From Hydrangea macrophylla (Eukaryota > Streptophyta > Magnoliopsida > Cornales > Hydrangeaceae), in assembly GCA_033977485.1 (NCBI GenBank), contig CM066982.1, forward strand, positions 36,930,218 to 36,994,217: a stretch of DNA of 64,000 nt, read 5' to 3'. The first letter of the stretch is position 1. Every line of letters starts with the position of its first letter. Under the pieces are notes generated by a model, which saw only the letters and a list, made by a program, of their open reading frames with translations, was not told the DNA's origin and ran no database searches. Shown here piece by piece: positions 33,773 to 46,700 of the stretch. The position numbers and the translations under genes were made by a program.

Positions 33773-36632
33773 CCAGCTGTAGCCGCCCTGACCTCAGAAC
33801 AAATCACCATAAGTCTTGCGCAACTCTTTGAGGGCGAGCATCAAACCCAATAATAGATTGAAGCATTGTTGGCCCAATAAAACCATCCCCCACAGGCTGG
33901 GTCGTAGCCCTAGGAACACTAAGCGTGGTCAAGAACTAATCTAGTCTCAACAACACGCCCGGGCTAATCTGAGTCATGTTGCAGATACCCAAGATATCAT
34001 TAATGATAGGTGCACTACCAGGGGAGAGAGGTAACAGCATAAGACCCAGGAATCGACCCAAGATCACTCGGGCATAAACTGAGATGATCTTAGGCATACA
34101 CTCAACTAGAGTGATAGTCAAGCCTTATCTTAAAAGACAACATAGCATGAGCAGGAAGCCTTTTCTATCGATCTGACCTACCGAATGAATCCGATCGGGT
34201 AGGCATTGAGGCCCGTATCGAGGATTTGGAAAAATAAATTAGTGGAATGGCCAGGAAACTGGGCTAGAACTCTATTCAAGATCAAGTCAACACCAAAACT
34301 GAGTCATCATTCTTTAGCCAGATCACGAGGTTTAATATCCCTTACAAATTTAAACAACCTCATCTAGACTCTTATAACGGTTCGGGAAGCCCAGTCGACC
34401 ATATCCGGACCTACAAAGTTGAGATGGCCCTTGCCACCAACACTGATGAACTGCATTGCCTAGCCTTTCCTATCACTCTAAAGGGCCCAGCTGTACAATG
34501 GTTCCATTCCCTAAAATCCCAATTGGTTAGTGATTTCAAGGAGCTCAGCAAGAGATTCATTAGCCAGTTCATAGGCATGCTTGACTAACCATATCCTGAC
34601 ACTTAGCTTCCCACCATTAGGCAACGAAAGGGAGAGTCTCTGAAAGATTTTGTTGACCGGTTCAACCAAAAGAAACTCCAGATTTATGATCTGAGCTAAA
34701 CATCACAGCCTTCTTCTCGGGAGTCTAGAATGTTAAGGTCACCTCGTCGTTTCATAGAAAATGACCGACAATGTTAAACTCTCAAAATGAGTTAGGAGGT
34801 ATATAGACACTGAGGAGTTTTGAAGTCTAAAAGTTCAAGCTTTGTGGATGATGAGTCTACCAAAGCTAACGGAAGCATGAAGTCTATTAAAAGGGCCCGG
34901 GAATGAAGCAAAGGCAGGGTCAGTAAAAGGGCAGTCAGGATCAGGCCTCGATGGCATTCACACTCCTTTCTCGGCCTATTCAAGAAGTGATGGCCGCTGC
35001 CGAAGACCAGAGCTTACTCAAAAAGCAGACAAATTTAAAGAGACTACATGAGAAATGGAATCAGGATAAGTATTGTCGATATCACAAGGACAATAGTTAT
35101 GATACTGAGAATTGCCTTAAATTAAAAATTGCCATTGAAATGCTCATTGAGAAGGGCAATCTTGCCGAATTTGTTACCAAAGGCAAACAGTCGCGACAAG
35201 ATGTCTGACTTCCCGAATTGCAATAGCCTGGTAACATAATTGTGGTCTCTGGGGGAATGTCGAGTAGAGGGGACTCAATTCAGCTAGAAAGAGGCATGCC
35301 AGGGCATCCCGAGTAAACGATACATACATCTATCCCATTAGCCATCCGCCAACCGACACCCTCACGTTCTCGTCTAGTGATATCCAGGGCATACACTACC
35401 CTCATGATAATCCCCTAGTAGTAATGCTCACCATTGCTAATTACATGCTTAGACAAGTATTGGTGGACACCAGAAGCTCCACAGACATACTTTTCACCTT
35501 GGTGTTCAACTAACTCTAAATCTCAAGAGACAGACTCTGACCAGTGGCAACCTATCTAGTGGGATTTAATGGGTCCAGTACAAAGCCGCTAGGCGTGATC
35601 GAGCTACCAGTGTTAATGGGGACTCATCTGTAATAGTTTTTTAAGGTGGTCAGCTTTACGGTTATAGAAGCCCCTTTAGCGTATAATGTCATTCTCGGAA
35701 GGCCAACCTGAAATTGGGTCAAGGCAGTTATGTCAACCTACAGCTTGGTTATTAAATTTCCAACCCCACAGGGAGCAAGGACTCTGAGAGGAGATCAAGC
35801 CATCGCCCAGAGTTGTCATGTTAACTCTCTATGCAAAGCCGTAGTACTAGAGGTCCTAAACATTGAAGATATGGACTCGAGGGAGAAAAAGGACATAGTA
35901 AGCTCGATCGAGGAGCTCACCCAAATAATTCTAGATTCCAAGCATCTAGACCAGGTTGTTAGTGTCGGGTCCCTTTTAGAGCTTGAGCTCTAAGAAAAGT
36001 TAATTCCATTCTTGAGGCAGAATCAAGACATCTTCGAGTGGAACCACAATAACATGCCCAGAACAGATCCCTAAGTTATGTCCACAGACTTAACATTGAC
36101 CTGAGCTTCTGCTTGATAAAACAAAACCAAAAGGGAATGTCCCTAAAAAGAAAGGAAACAGTTCATGAAGAGGTCAGTAAACTCCTCAGAGCCTAGTCAA
36201 TCTAGGAAGTATAATATCCTGACTGGTTGACAAATGTTGTCTTGGTGAAAAAAAATAATGGCAAGTGGAGGCTTTATGTAGACTTTACCGACTTGAATAA
36301 GGCCTGCCCCAAGGATTATTACCCGCTACCATGAATAGATCTCATGGTGGACACAATAGGGGGTCACTCACTTCTTTCATTCATGGATACTTATTTAGGA
36401 TACAGCCAAATCTGTATGTATCCCGGTGATGAAGAGAAGACCTCTTTCTTACCGACCAAGGAACTTACTACTACCGACTGATGCCCTTTGGCCTTAAGAA
36501 CAAAGGAGTAACCTACCATCGCTTGGTTAACCACATGTTCAGTGATCTAATCGGGAAAAGCATGGAAGTGTTTGTTGATGACCTCCTAGTTAAGAGCCGG
36601 GATAAGACTGACTATCTCAAGCACTTGGCCAG
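33773..36632 (+). pseudogene. Tat-A gag-protease-RT (continuation of 9790)
   Basis: Continues the gag cut at 9854. Motifs in order: PHLDSYNGSGSPVDHIRTYK near 34360, QWFHSLKSQ near 34500, YCRYHKDNSYDTENC near 35070, protease site VDTRSS near 35462 (Gly of DTGS changed to Arg), NVILGRPT near 35685, RT with MPFGLKNKGVTYHRL at 36481 and FVDDLL near 36572. Many stops and several frameshifts; longest open pieces 34951-35208, 35730-35993, 36481 onwards. RT is cut at 36632, just after the catalytic motif, by an Ogre-like LTR. Same family as element 1 but clearly older. Confidence 0.9.
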
Positions 36633-37930
36633 TGTAGACACCACAATTTTGACCAGACTATCGAACCTAGGGATAATTACCTTTGGATATGATGATAATA
36701 CTGTCTGGTGCACTTGGACAGTCTTCAAGAACTCTTCATGAACTTCGAAAAGCTTTTTTGATCAAAATCAATTTCAAAAGAGGATAAATAGATCTTCAAA
36801 GACAAGTTTCAATGATTCGAGTATCAAATACATGTGGTAAGGAAATTAGAGCATTCAGGATAGTAGAGATCCAAAGAAAGAAGGTTTAGAAGCTTAAAAT
36901 CATCATTTTCCTATTTTTTCATTATTTTAAAAGGAGAAAAAAAAATCAATGAAAACCCAATGATTTTAGGATCTTGAGATGAATTTTTACTTGTTCTAGA
37001 CTTTGAAACAATCTCAAAAACATTTTTACATATAATATTTAAAGCTAGAACAATTTAAATAAGGTATTTTTTGTAAAGAAAAATAAGTGTAAAAAGAAAA
37101 AGGAAAAGAAAATGCTTAAAATGGTCAGAACAGCATGCGGGACTAGGCTCTAAGTGCCAGCGCGACACTCATTGAGTGCCGCTGCGGCATTCACTAAGTG
37201 CCGTAGAGTTCAGTTTGAGTGTGCCCTGTACACAGTGTTGAGAAATAAAATTGCTTCTAGAAACTTCTTTGGATCTAGAATATCCTAAATGACCTCATTT
37301 CTTAAATACCCTTAAGTCATATTTAACATCATATGATCATCTTAAAAGGATAAGAGTACCCTTCACTTTGAGAGTTTTCTATAAACATAGAACCATTTCA
37401 AGGGAAATGGGGTTGTTGGAGAGGTTGGCTAATTTTGGGCAAGAAATTTAGAGAATTGAGAGAAATTTTTAGAGAAAGAGAGATACAATATAACTTTTTT
37501 CTAGAGAAACTCAGTCTTTGAAGATCTAAAGTGAGTAATTCAAAGAGTTTGAAGAGATCAAGAAGAAGAAAAAGCTTAAAGAAGAGAAGTGAAGAGGACT
37601 TGAAGATTGATACAAATCAATCAAAATCCTTGTGAATCTGAGTATTCCCAGAGGTAGTTCTCTCATCTAGTGTGTTATATTTTCATAATTCAATCACAAT
37701 TCATTGAATTATAGGACCCTTTAATACAATTTTCAAAAAGCCTCTTTTAACCCCATTTCATCATACAACACTTGAAATATGATTGAATTCTCATCTATTT
37801 ATTGACTTGGATCTATAGTTGATCATGGATTGAGTTTTGAAATAAGCTTTTTAAGAAAAAATTTGCTTTGGATCATCAAAATATTTTGTGATACGTACAA
37901 AAATCTTCTCAACCAATGAGAGCAAAGTTT
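36633..37930 (+). repeat. Ogre-like LTR, 5' portion (copy A)
   Basis: Starts TGTAGACACCACAATTTTGACC, like the LTR at 43905, and aligns with 43905-44011 plus 53342-54250 and with 40193-40990. TATA box TATAAACA at 37380-37387. Palindrome CACTCATTGAGTG at 37166-37178. Similarity to the full LTR is lost at about 37880; the 3' end is missing. Confidence 0.8.
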
Positions 37931-37938
37931 TGTGGACA

Positions 37939-38457
37939 TGTTAGGGAGCACTGCAAGAGTTCCCATCTAGTATGCCCATATCTGTAGACTTATGGGTTGG
38001 GATTGCTGCTCGGGCCTAACTCGTCACAGGTGCAGCTCAGCCTGGCCCTAGAATGTGATCCAGAACTTTCTAGTCAGTTTCCTAAATCATCTAGAAGACT
38101 AATGGACTGTAAAGATAGTTTCCTAATCACATTAGGAAACTCGCTGGAAGTATGCTCATCAAAGCTCAATCATATTAGGTTACCTTATCAGTTTAGTTTC
38201 CATATAAGGGTAGGTCTCTTGCATGTATAAAAGAGACCCCTCCATCCCTATGGAGGGGTTTGAACTACTTACGTAACAGATAGGTAGCATACTACCTGGC
38301 TAACCTCTGGTTCACCAAAGGTCTCCAGTCACCTTCTGATAATGAATGTGCTCAGACACACCATGTGGACATAGGCCTCTTCATTAACCGGGCCAAACTA
38401 TATACAAATCTCCTATCGTCTTCTTTTCTTACCTTCCGCTAAATATAAGTATCATCA
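37939..38457 (+). repeat. LTR of Tat-B
   Basis: Ends ATCATCA before the primer site. TATA box TATAAAAG at 38226-38233. Aligns with the Tat-A LTR (GATAGTTTCCTAATCACATTAGG, GTCTCTTGCATG words). The left end (TGTTAGGGAGC) is approximate. Confidence 0.7.
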
Positions 38458-38477
38458 ATTGGGCTCTATCTATGGGA
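38458..38477 (+). other. Degenerate primer-binding site of Tat-B
   Basis: ATTGGGCTCTATCTATGGG stands where Tat-A has GTTTGGCACCGTCTGTGGG. Confidence 0.6.
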
Positions 38478-38518
38478 AACGATCATTTTCCAGCAGTAAA
38501 AATTCTTAACTAATCGCC

Positions 38519-40190
38519 ATGGCTCCACGTAAGAATAAGAAGGATGCTCAATAGACCACCCAGGCGGATTCGCCAGCCCCGGCACCAATGGTAGCACTCT
38601 TGACTCCAGAGAAATTATAGCAACCCTTGCACAACGTTTAGAGGGCCAGCATCAGATTTAATAGCAGATCAAAGCACTACTGGCCCAACAAAACAATCCT
38701 CTACCAGTTCGAATACAGCTCGGTAATGCTGAGCATGGTTGAGATCTAATATGGACCCGACAACTTACCTGGGTTAACCTGAGCTGTGTTAGGGATGCCA
38801 GAAACATCATAAATGATAGGCGTACTGCCAGACGGGAGAGGCAAGGATGCATGACCTGGGAGTCTACCCATGATCACTTGGCGCAGAGCTGAAGTGACCT
38901 TAGGCACACAATGAACCAAAGTTATAGCTGAGCCTTATCCCTGAGGATAACTTCGAGGAGGATGCCTCTTCCTCCGACCTGACCTACCATATAGATATCA
39001 GTCGGGAGGACGTGGAAGCTCGCATCAAGGACTTGGAAAAACAAATCAAGAAGCTAGGCCGGAATCCAAGTCATGATCATGCCAACATTGAGACCGAGTG
39101 ACCGTTCATCGATTGGATCATGGGGTTTGTCATTCCACGCAAGTTTAAATAGCCTCATCTCAACTCTTACAACAACTCGGGAAGTTCAGTCAACCACATC
39201 TGAACCTATAAGGCTCAGATGGCACTAACCACCAATACTGATGAATTATACTACCTAGCCTTTCCTAGCACTTTGAAAAACCCAGCCGTGTAGTGGTCCC
39301 ACTCCCTTAAACCCCAATCAGTGGAAGATTTTAAGGAGCTCAGCAAGCTAGTTATCAGCCAATTCGGGGGTATGCTCGGTCGACTGCAACCTGACACTCA
39401 TGTACTTACTATTAGACAACGAAAGGGAGAATATATAAAGGATTTCATTGATCGGTTCAACCAGCAAAAGCTTCAGGTTTATGACCTAAATGAGACAGTC
39501 GTAATTATAGCCTTCTGCTCGGGGTTTAGATAACCAATGTTGCCACGTTATTTTATCGTCGACGACCGACAACCTTGGTTGAACTTTGAGAGAGGGTTAG
39601 AAAGTATATCAATACCAAAAAGTTCTTGAATTCCAAAAATTCAGGCTTTAAAGAAGATGAGTCCACCAAAGCCAAATTAAAGGTTCGAGAAAAAAGCACA
39701 AGCAAGATCAACAAAAGGGTGGTAAGGATTAGATCCCGATCGCCTTCACGGCATTTTCCCAAGCCATCCAGGAAGTTATGGTAGCTGTCGAAGCTCAAAA
39801 ACCGCTTATGAAACCAACCAAGTTGACGAGCCCGCCTGAGAAAAGGAATTGGGACAAGTATTGCTGCTACCATAAAGACCATGAAGGACTGGAAGGACAT
39901 CGGGAGGAGGAGATTCTTAATCGACTCAGAAGAGGCATACTACGGCATCCCGAGTGGATGTCGTGCATGTCAAAAAGTTGACCAACCTTCAATCGACATC
40001 CACACCTTCTTATCTGGTAACATCTAGGATCTGCACTATCCCCATGATGATCCTTTGGTGGGAAGCTCTTCCTACTAATGCTTGGTTAACCACATGTTCA
40101 GGGATCTAATCGAGATAAGGATGGAAGTGTACATTAATGACCTCCAAGTCAAGAGCCGAAATAAGACTGACCAGACTATCGAACTTGGCT
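38519..40190 (+). pseudogene. Tat-B gag-RT remnant with internal deletion
   Basis: ATG at 38519 (MAPRKNKKDAQ) meets a TAG after 11 codons. Gag motifs continue: QPHLNSYNNSGSSVNH near 39160, FKELSKLVISQF near 39330, IRQRKGEYIKDFIDRFNQ near 39415, YCCYHKDHE near 39860. Most of protease and the first half of RT are missing: the text jumps at about 40080 from the protease region into the RT words LVNHMFRDL, MEVYINDLQVKSR. Compared with Tat-A about 1.07 kb is lost, with GCTT at both old ends. It then meets an Ogre-like LTR at the same RT position as in Tat-A. Confidence 0.85.
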
Positions 40191-40192
40191 AG

Positions 40193-40990
40193 TGTAAACA
40201 CTCCAATTTTGACCAGACTATCGAACCTAGGAAGAATTACCTTCATGAACTTCAAAAAGCTTTTTCGATCAAATTTATTTAGAAGAGGGTAAATAGATCT
40301 TCAAAGACAAGTTTCAATGATTCGAGTATCAGATACATGTGGGAAGGAAATTATAGCATTCGAGATAGCAGAGATCCAAAGAAAGAAGGTTTTGAAGCTT
40401 AAAATCATCATTTTCCTTTTTTTTTTTTATATAATTTTAAAAGGTGAAAACCAAAAAATAAATGAAAAACCAATGAATTTAGGATCTTGAGATGAATTTT
40501 TACTTGTTCTAGACTTTGAAACAATCTCAAAAATATTTTATTTATAACATTTGAAGCTAGAACAATTTAAATAAGGTATTTTTTTAAAGAAAAATAAAGT
40601 GTAAAAAGAAAAAAGTAAAAGAAAATGCTTAAAATGGCCAGAACAGCATGTGGTACAAGGCTCTAAGTGCTGACGCGACACTCAATGTGCTGCGGCATTC
40701 AGTGAGTGCCACAGAGTTCATTTTGAGAGCCGCTCTGTACGCAGTGTTGAGAAATAAAATTGCTTCTAGAACCTTCTTTGGATCTCTAGAATATCCCAAA
40801 CGACCTCGTTTCTTAAATACCCTTAAGTCATCTATAACATGATAAGTTCATCTTAAAAGGATAAGATTACCCTTCACTTTAAGGGTTTTCTATAAATATA
40901 GAACCCTTTCAAGGGAAAAGAGGTTGGTGGAGAGGTTGGCTAATTTTGGGTAAGAAATTTAGAGAATTGAGAGAATTATTTTTCGAGAAA
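40193..40990 (+). repeat. Ogre-like LTR, 5' portion (copy B)
   Basis: Starts TGTAAACACTCCAATTTTGACC and follows copy A (36633 onward) to about 40985, with TATA box TATAAATA at 40891-40898. Then the text changes to Ogre-like 3' region, so the rest of the LTR and the element body are deleted. Confidence 0.8.
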
Positions 40991-41924
40991 GTCGGCACAA
41001 AGTTAATGAAATCGAGGCAACAAGAACAAGCAAAAGCATAAACTCAAGCCCATATGAGATCCTAGCATCTAAAATTTCACTCAAAATCAACTCAAATAAG
41101 CATGGGGGAATTCATGATAACAATGTCTTAGGGAATCAAAGATTCGCAAAATTTGCACAAAATCAAGTCATATACATGCATTGGGCATCATGTATTGCAT
41201 TTATCATTTGAAAGGAGTAAGAGTGAGAGGTAAAGGTTGAAGTTTTACCTCTTTGCGAAAGGCGCAGGCCGAGAGGTGTCATTCTAGGTTAGCAAGAAGG
41301 AGCGTGGGATTGTGGCCTGGGAAAGGCTTGTATTTCTTCCTAGGACATCCTTGAGAACTTGAACCACTAACCATGGAAGTGGATTTACAAGAAAGAGTGA
41401 GAAACATCAAGTTTTGAAGAAATTTTGGGAAAAATATGTAAACTATGGAAGTAAACTATGGATTTGATCATAAATCAAACAAAAGATGTGATCTTAATGA
41501 AAGGAGTGAGCAAACTAAGCTTAGGTTGATGAGGTTTAGGTTGGAAATCAAAGAAAATAGAAGAACTTGGAAAGAATTCATATGGATAAGAAGAAGGAAT
41601 AAGAAAAAGAAGAAGAAGAGTTTATGCTAAAAACAAACTGCTAAACGCACCAGCACTCGACGAAAAGTCAACAGCACTCGTTGAGTGCAGTGCGGTAGTC
41701 ACTGATTGCCACCCTGACACTCAACGAGTGTCGCCACATCTACTTTGAGTGTCGCTGTGAGAGACAGTTGCCCTTTAAAGTTTGCTTAGATGTCCTTCAA
41801 AGTTTTCCCTCATTTTGAATAAACCCCCAGGATTTGAAACGTAAGTCTTAAAGTCCTTCTTATAAATAGAAATTGACCCTAAATTTTGTAACAAATGAAT
41901 TCTTTTGCCAAATTGACTCCGTAT

Positions 41925-42970
41925 CTTTTTCAAATTAGATATTCTTCGATTAGCTTCATATTTTTGGAAGTTTGAATTTTTTTGAGTTTGATTGACTCCG
42001 AATTTAGAATTAAAAATTGATTTGAGTTCTAGTCGACTCCGGATTTTAAAAACAAAATAAATTCTCTCGAGTATGTTTGACTCTGGATTTTGTAATTACA
42101 AATTCTTTTAAATTGATTTGAGTCTGATTGAATCTGAGTTTTGTGAAATTAAGTTCAATTGAGTTTGATTGATCCCTAATTTTAAAATAAATTATTTGAG
42201 TCTAATTCGACTTCCAGTCGTGGAAATTTGAAATTCTTTGAGCCTGATGGGCTCCTAATTTTAGAAATTTTGATTCTTTTGAGAATGATTAACTCTAGAT
42301 TTTAGAAATTTTGAATTGTTTTGAGTCTGTCTGGCTTTTGTTTTTAGAAAGTTAATTGGTTTGAGTCTGATAAACTTCGAATTTTAAAATAAATCTTTTA
42401 GGTCTAATTGACTCCGTTTGTTTGAGGTTTTGAACTCTTCCGAATCAAATTGGTTTGTGAAAATTTGAAGCTTTGACTTTGAAATATAAATTGAGTCTGA
42501 TTCGACTCCAGGATTTTTTTTGAAATTTGAATTAATTTGGGCCTAATTTGACTCCAAGATTTTTTGAAAATTGAATTAATTTGGGTCTGATTCGACTCCA
42601 AGATTTTTTGAAATTTGAATTAATTTGAATCTGATTCGACTCCAGGTTTTTGATATATGAATTGATTAGAGTCTTATTGACTCCCAATTTTGGAAATTTG
42701 AATTGAATCTGTTTGACTCAAATTTTGGAACATTGAGCTAAATTGAGTCCAATCGACTGTGATTATGGAAATTTGAATTGAATTGAGTCCAATCGACTCC
42801 GATTATGGAAATTTGAATTGAATTGAGTCGGTTTGACTCCGATTTTGGAAATCTAAATTGAATTGAACCCTATTGACTCCCGACCTAGAAATTTGAAAAT
42901 TGAATTGAGTTTGATTGACTATGGATCTTTAAAATTAAAATTTTTTTGAGTTTGATTGACTCCCGATTTT
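41925..42970. repeat. Degenerate ~50 bp tandem array
   Basis: About 20 diverged units built on TTGAGTCTGATTGACTCC followed by TTTTGGAAATTTGAATTG. Confidence 0.85.
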
Positions 42971-43100
42971 GAAATTAGAGCAAACCCATGTTGACACCGA
43001 GGCATAAGGCACGAAGTGCAGTCCAGTCAATTGTATTTTGAGAGAGTGAACTTGCGTTGACACTGGGACATAAGGCGCAAATCGCAGTCCAATCAATCGA

Positions 43101-43430
43101 ATCATTCGACGGGGCCAAAGGGCTGCATATTACTAAAGAGCACACTATCCGACAGGGCCGAAGGGCTGCGGATTGTTGAAGAGCACACTATCCGACTAGG
43201 TCGAAGGGCTGCGGATTTTTGAAGAGCACACTATTTGACGATGTCGAAGGGCTGCGGATTGCTGATGAGCACATTATTTGACGAGGCCGAAGTACTGCGG
43301 ATTACAGAAGAGCACACTATCTGAAGGGGCTGAAGGGTTGCAGATTGGTGAAGAGCACATTATTTGAACGGGCCGAAGGGCTACAGATTACTGAAGAGCA
43401 CACTATCCGACGGGGCAAAAGGGCTGCTGA
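43101..43430. repeat. 43 bp tandem array, 8 units
   Basis: Units of 43 bases: ATCCGACGGGGCCGAAGGGC, then TGCGGATT, then GAAGAGCACACT. Well conserved; the last is partial. A two-copy repeat of about 70-80 bases stands just before it (42985-43095). Confidence 0.93.
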
Positions 43431-43890
43431 TAACAATGACATTTATCTTTGTTTGGAAGAGAAATGGATCCTAAGGAGGACCAATCTATGACTTTAGAAA
43501 ATTCAGAGTTTTGAAAAGAACTCGTCTTTGAAAGTTGGAATGATCCCATCGGGCATGAAGTACATTTGTATGCTCAATTTGCATAACTTTAAAGAATGAG
43601 GCATGAAATTACATTAGCCACGAGCACGTGCATCATGATAGGATAGGTGTATTCATCCGTATGATTTGTTTGTGTTGGTATGATATCCCTTATATGAACT
43701 ACCCACTGGTTTGATTCTCGCTGGGATACGTAGGTAGCTAACCATCGAGCATGGCCAACACTAACCACCTTTGTGCCTGTTTTTGCAATGCACCTATGTT
43801 TTTACCTAAATTCGACAGTTTGGTCAAAGGATTTTCTTCACAGAGGTTTTGACATTCACTTATGATATGCGTTGCTTTACGAGCTCTATC

Positions 43891-43904
43891 GTAGAGGGGA
43901 AAAC
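43891..43904 (+). other. Polypurine tract of the Ogre-like element
   Basis: GTAGAGGGGAAAAC directly before the LTR start TGTAGACACC. Confidence 0.8.
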
Positions 43905-44011
43905 TGTAGACACCTAAATTTTGACCGACCATCAAATTTAGGGAGTGATACCTCTAAAAAAACCAATGATAACAATGTTCGGTATAATTTGAAAGTCTTC
44001 AAGATAATTCA
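43905..44011 (+). repeat. Ogre-like LTR, segment 1 of 3
   Basis: Starts TGTAGACACCTAAATTTTGACC after the polypurine tract. Cut by element E at ATTCA. It continues at 53342 and 61209; the joined LTR is about 3.2 kb. Confidence 0.85.
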
Positions 44012-46449
44012 TGTCACGCCCCAGAGCAGCAGAAATTAGCAGAAAATAAAATTTTCCTTTCTAAGTCCGTAAGCCATGACCAGTTACATTAACTGATTGT
44101 CCACAAACATCCTAGATAAAAAAGAGTAACTTAATGGAAACGTAAACTTAATGTATACATCAACATAATACTAGCAATTACATCAGAGTTTGTAGTTATC
44201 AAAAGATAAAGAACAAAAGAGCTTAAGGCATTGGACACCGTTTATAACTTAGCACGAAAGGACAAAAGTCTGTAAAGAACAACTAAGTCTTCTTTCTTGA
44301 AGCCATGCCTCTAACTAGCGTAGCTGTGACCTTCAGTATAGTAGGCTTCCCCTTCAAAGGCTCCTTCCTGATAGTCCTCCTCTGGAGAATCACATCATGC
44401 ATAGTCTAGACATGGGAATGTCCAGGGCGTAGTATGTTGTTAGCTTTAATAAAAGCTAAGTGAGCATCCTAACCGAACACTCCTAATATAAAATATGTAT
44501 CTGAAAGTATACAACGACTAGTTACGACGGTTGAATGAATTATAATTAGACCGTGCGTGAAACTTTGCATCATCGATATATTCGACTTCACTCGACATAA
44601 CATCCGACTTACTTAACTTTGTTACATTACCAGTGCAACGTCGTTGGCTTATAGTGACTCGCCCAGTGGGTCGAGCTATGGTTACTTTACTATCATTGTC
44701 TGCCCCTCCGTAGCCTTAGTAGTAATCTCGCTTTATAAGCTAACCATGTACTCTAGGTCCTCAGAACCTTGCCTTATGAATATCGTCGCCGATTTGCGAA
44801 ATGGTTACTTTACTATCGTTGGTCATCGTAACCGCAGTAGTTATCTCGCCTTATAGGCTAACCGTGTTTATTCATTTATCCATGTATTCTTATCAACATG
44901 GTTACTTTGCTATCATGTTTGCCTCTCCGTGGCCATAGTAGCAATCATCGCCCGTATGCGATCCTGTAATTCCATTTGATAGTACCAACTCACTACATAT
45001 CAACTTTCAGACCTACGCGGTCAACTTACACGTACTTCCAAATGCATACGAACTTGGTCTTCGCGACCGTTCGACTCTATACTCGTACACGTCGACTTGA
45101 CGTTATGACACCGACTTCTACATGAGGTGTATCATATGTTATGCACGAGGTACAAGTTAATTAAACAGGTACAATTTTATTCTTGAAATAAAGTACGAAT
45201 CCGAAACTCGTAGTACTATATGTTAAAGCATGAGGTTAACCAGAATAAATAATAGTAATAAACAGAACTAATTACCACACGTTAACATGGAGTTAACCGG
45301 ACTGATAATAATAATAGCGAACAGAAATATTTTTAATAATAATAATAATAACGGAGATAATATGTTCGGGATACAACATAAAAACATGAGGTTAACTGGA
45401 AATTGATAACAATAATATTATTAATATAAATAATAATATTAATAATAATAGCGGAATAATATGCTAGGGGTACAACATATTAGAGCTTGAAGTTTAATCA
45501 ATAATAATAATAATAATAACAATAATAACATCATTATTATTAACGGAATAATAAAACAGATACTAATATGTTCAGGTACATATACTAATCATGAGGTTAA
45601 CTGAACCATAATAATAATAAGCGAAAAATAATAATAATAATCATAATCATAATAATAAATATTATTATAATAACAACAATTATAATATGGACCTGGGTTA
45701 AGGATACCACATGTTAAAATATGAGTATTAACGGCTAACTAACAAGATAATAATGATAACAATAAATAGTAGTAGCAATAATAACAATGATAATACGGAC
45801 CTAGATTAGGGGCACCACATGTTAGGCATAAGATTTTCTAGAATAATAATACTAATAATAATAATTAGAAAATAATAACATGAACATTAATCTGATATAC
45901 CAAGTGAGTTAGGAACTCACCGTGGGTTCAAGGTCGCGGCGTGACACTAGGTGGTAAGCTTTCTTTTCTTTCTCTCTTCTCTCTCTATCTCTCTATTTTC
46001 TAAACCCAAATGGTTTACTATTTATAGGGGTGGGGATTGGGTTTATATAATATAATATAATATATATATTACACACACATACAATATATATACTACACCA
46101 ACATACAACACACACTACACACATACAGACCCATAACACACAACACACACTCACACGACACACACAAGCACACAACACCTAACTACCCTACCATACACAT
46201 CATACTCTACACCATCACCCTACAACCTAGCCAGCCCAACTCACCAATCTCTCTTCCTCTAATGTCGGCACACACACACATAATTGCTAGGGGTTATTTG
46301 GGGGGTTGGTTTAGGCTATAAGCAGGGTTGGGTAATACAGGTATAATTATGGGTTCAGAAATGATATTAATTACAGTGAAAATCTTACAATTACTATTTG
46401 GAACTGGAAAATATAGTAGTAAAATATAATAAAAATTACAGGTATTACA
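44012..46449 (-). repeat. 3' LTR of element E
   Basis: 2,438 bases; plus strand TGTCACGCCCC to GGTATTACA. TATA box TATAAATA (minus) at 46019-46026. A donor-like CACG|GTGAGTTCC (minus) near 45920. AAT-type microsatellites at 45250-45870 and a 70-base module in three copies (44679, 44801, 44898). Confidence 0.93.
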
Positions 46450-46700
46450 ATATCCACCTCCTATCAATGATTTCGTCCCCGAAATCTGAGCTAGCTAGTC
46501 ACTTAAACAAAGCTGGAAACTTCTCGTGCATTTCTGATTCCAATTCCCAAGAAGCTTCGCGTTCGTCATGGTGTCTCCACTAAACTTTCACAAGAGGAAT
46601 TTCCTTAGTCCTCAGCTTCTTGACACCTCGATCCAAAATTCAGACTGGTCTTTCAGTGTAAGTCACGTTGTTGTTTAACTCGATGTCTGTGAAGTCAATC
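46450..46700 (-). pseudogene. Element E chromodomain remnant
   Basis: Minus strand: DFTDIELNNNVTY near 46690, LRTKEIPLVK near 46600 and EREASWELESE near 46560 match the element D chromodomain. It is joined directly, at about 46698, to the start of RNase H; everything between (rest of RNase H, integrase) is deleted. The polypurine tract lies at about 46450-46466. Confidence 0.82.

Larger units (their letters stand above)
40991..43904 (+). repeat. Ogre-like 3' untranslated region
   Basis: It ends in a polypurine tract and LTR start, and contains CTCGCTGGGATACGTAGGTAGC near 43718, a phrase characteristic of Ogre/Tat 3' regions. Two tandem arrays lie inside, a known habit of these 3' regions. 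No coding frame. A cluster of CACTCGTTGAGTG-type words at 41650-41765 repeats the LTR vocabulary. Confidence 0.75.

Noticed and set aside
43101..43430. Array with regular spacing, considered as CRISPR-like
   Set aside because: The units are contiguous copies without unique spacers, and the context is a plant retrotransposon 3' region.
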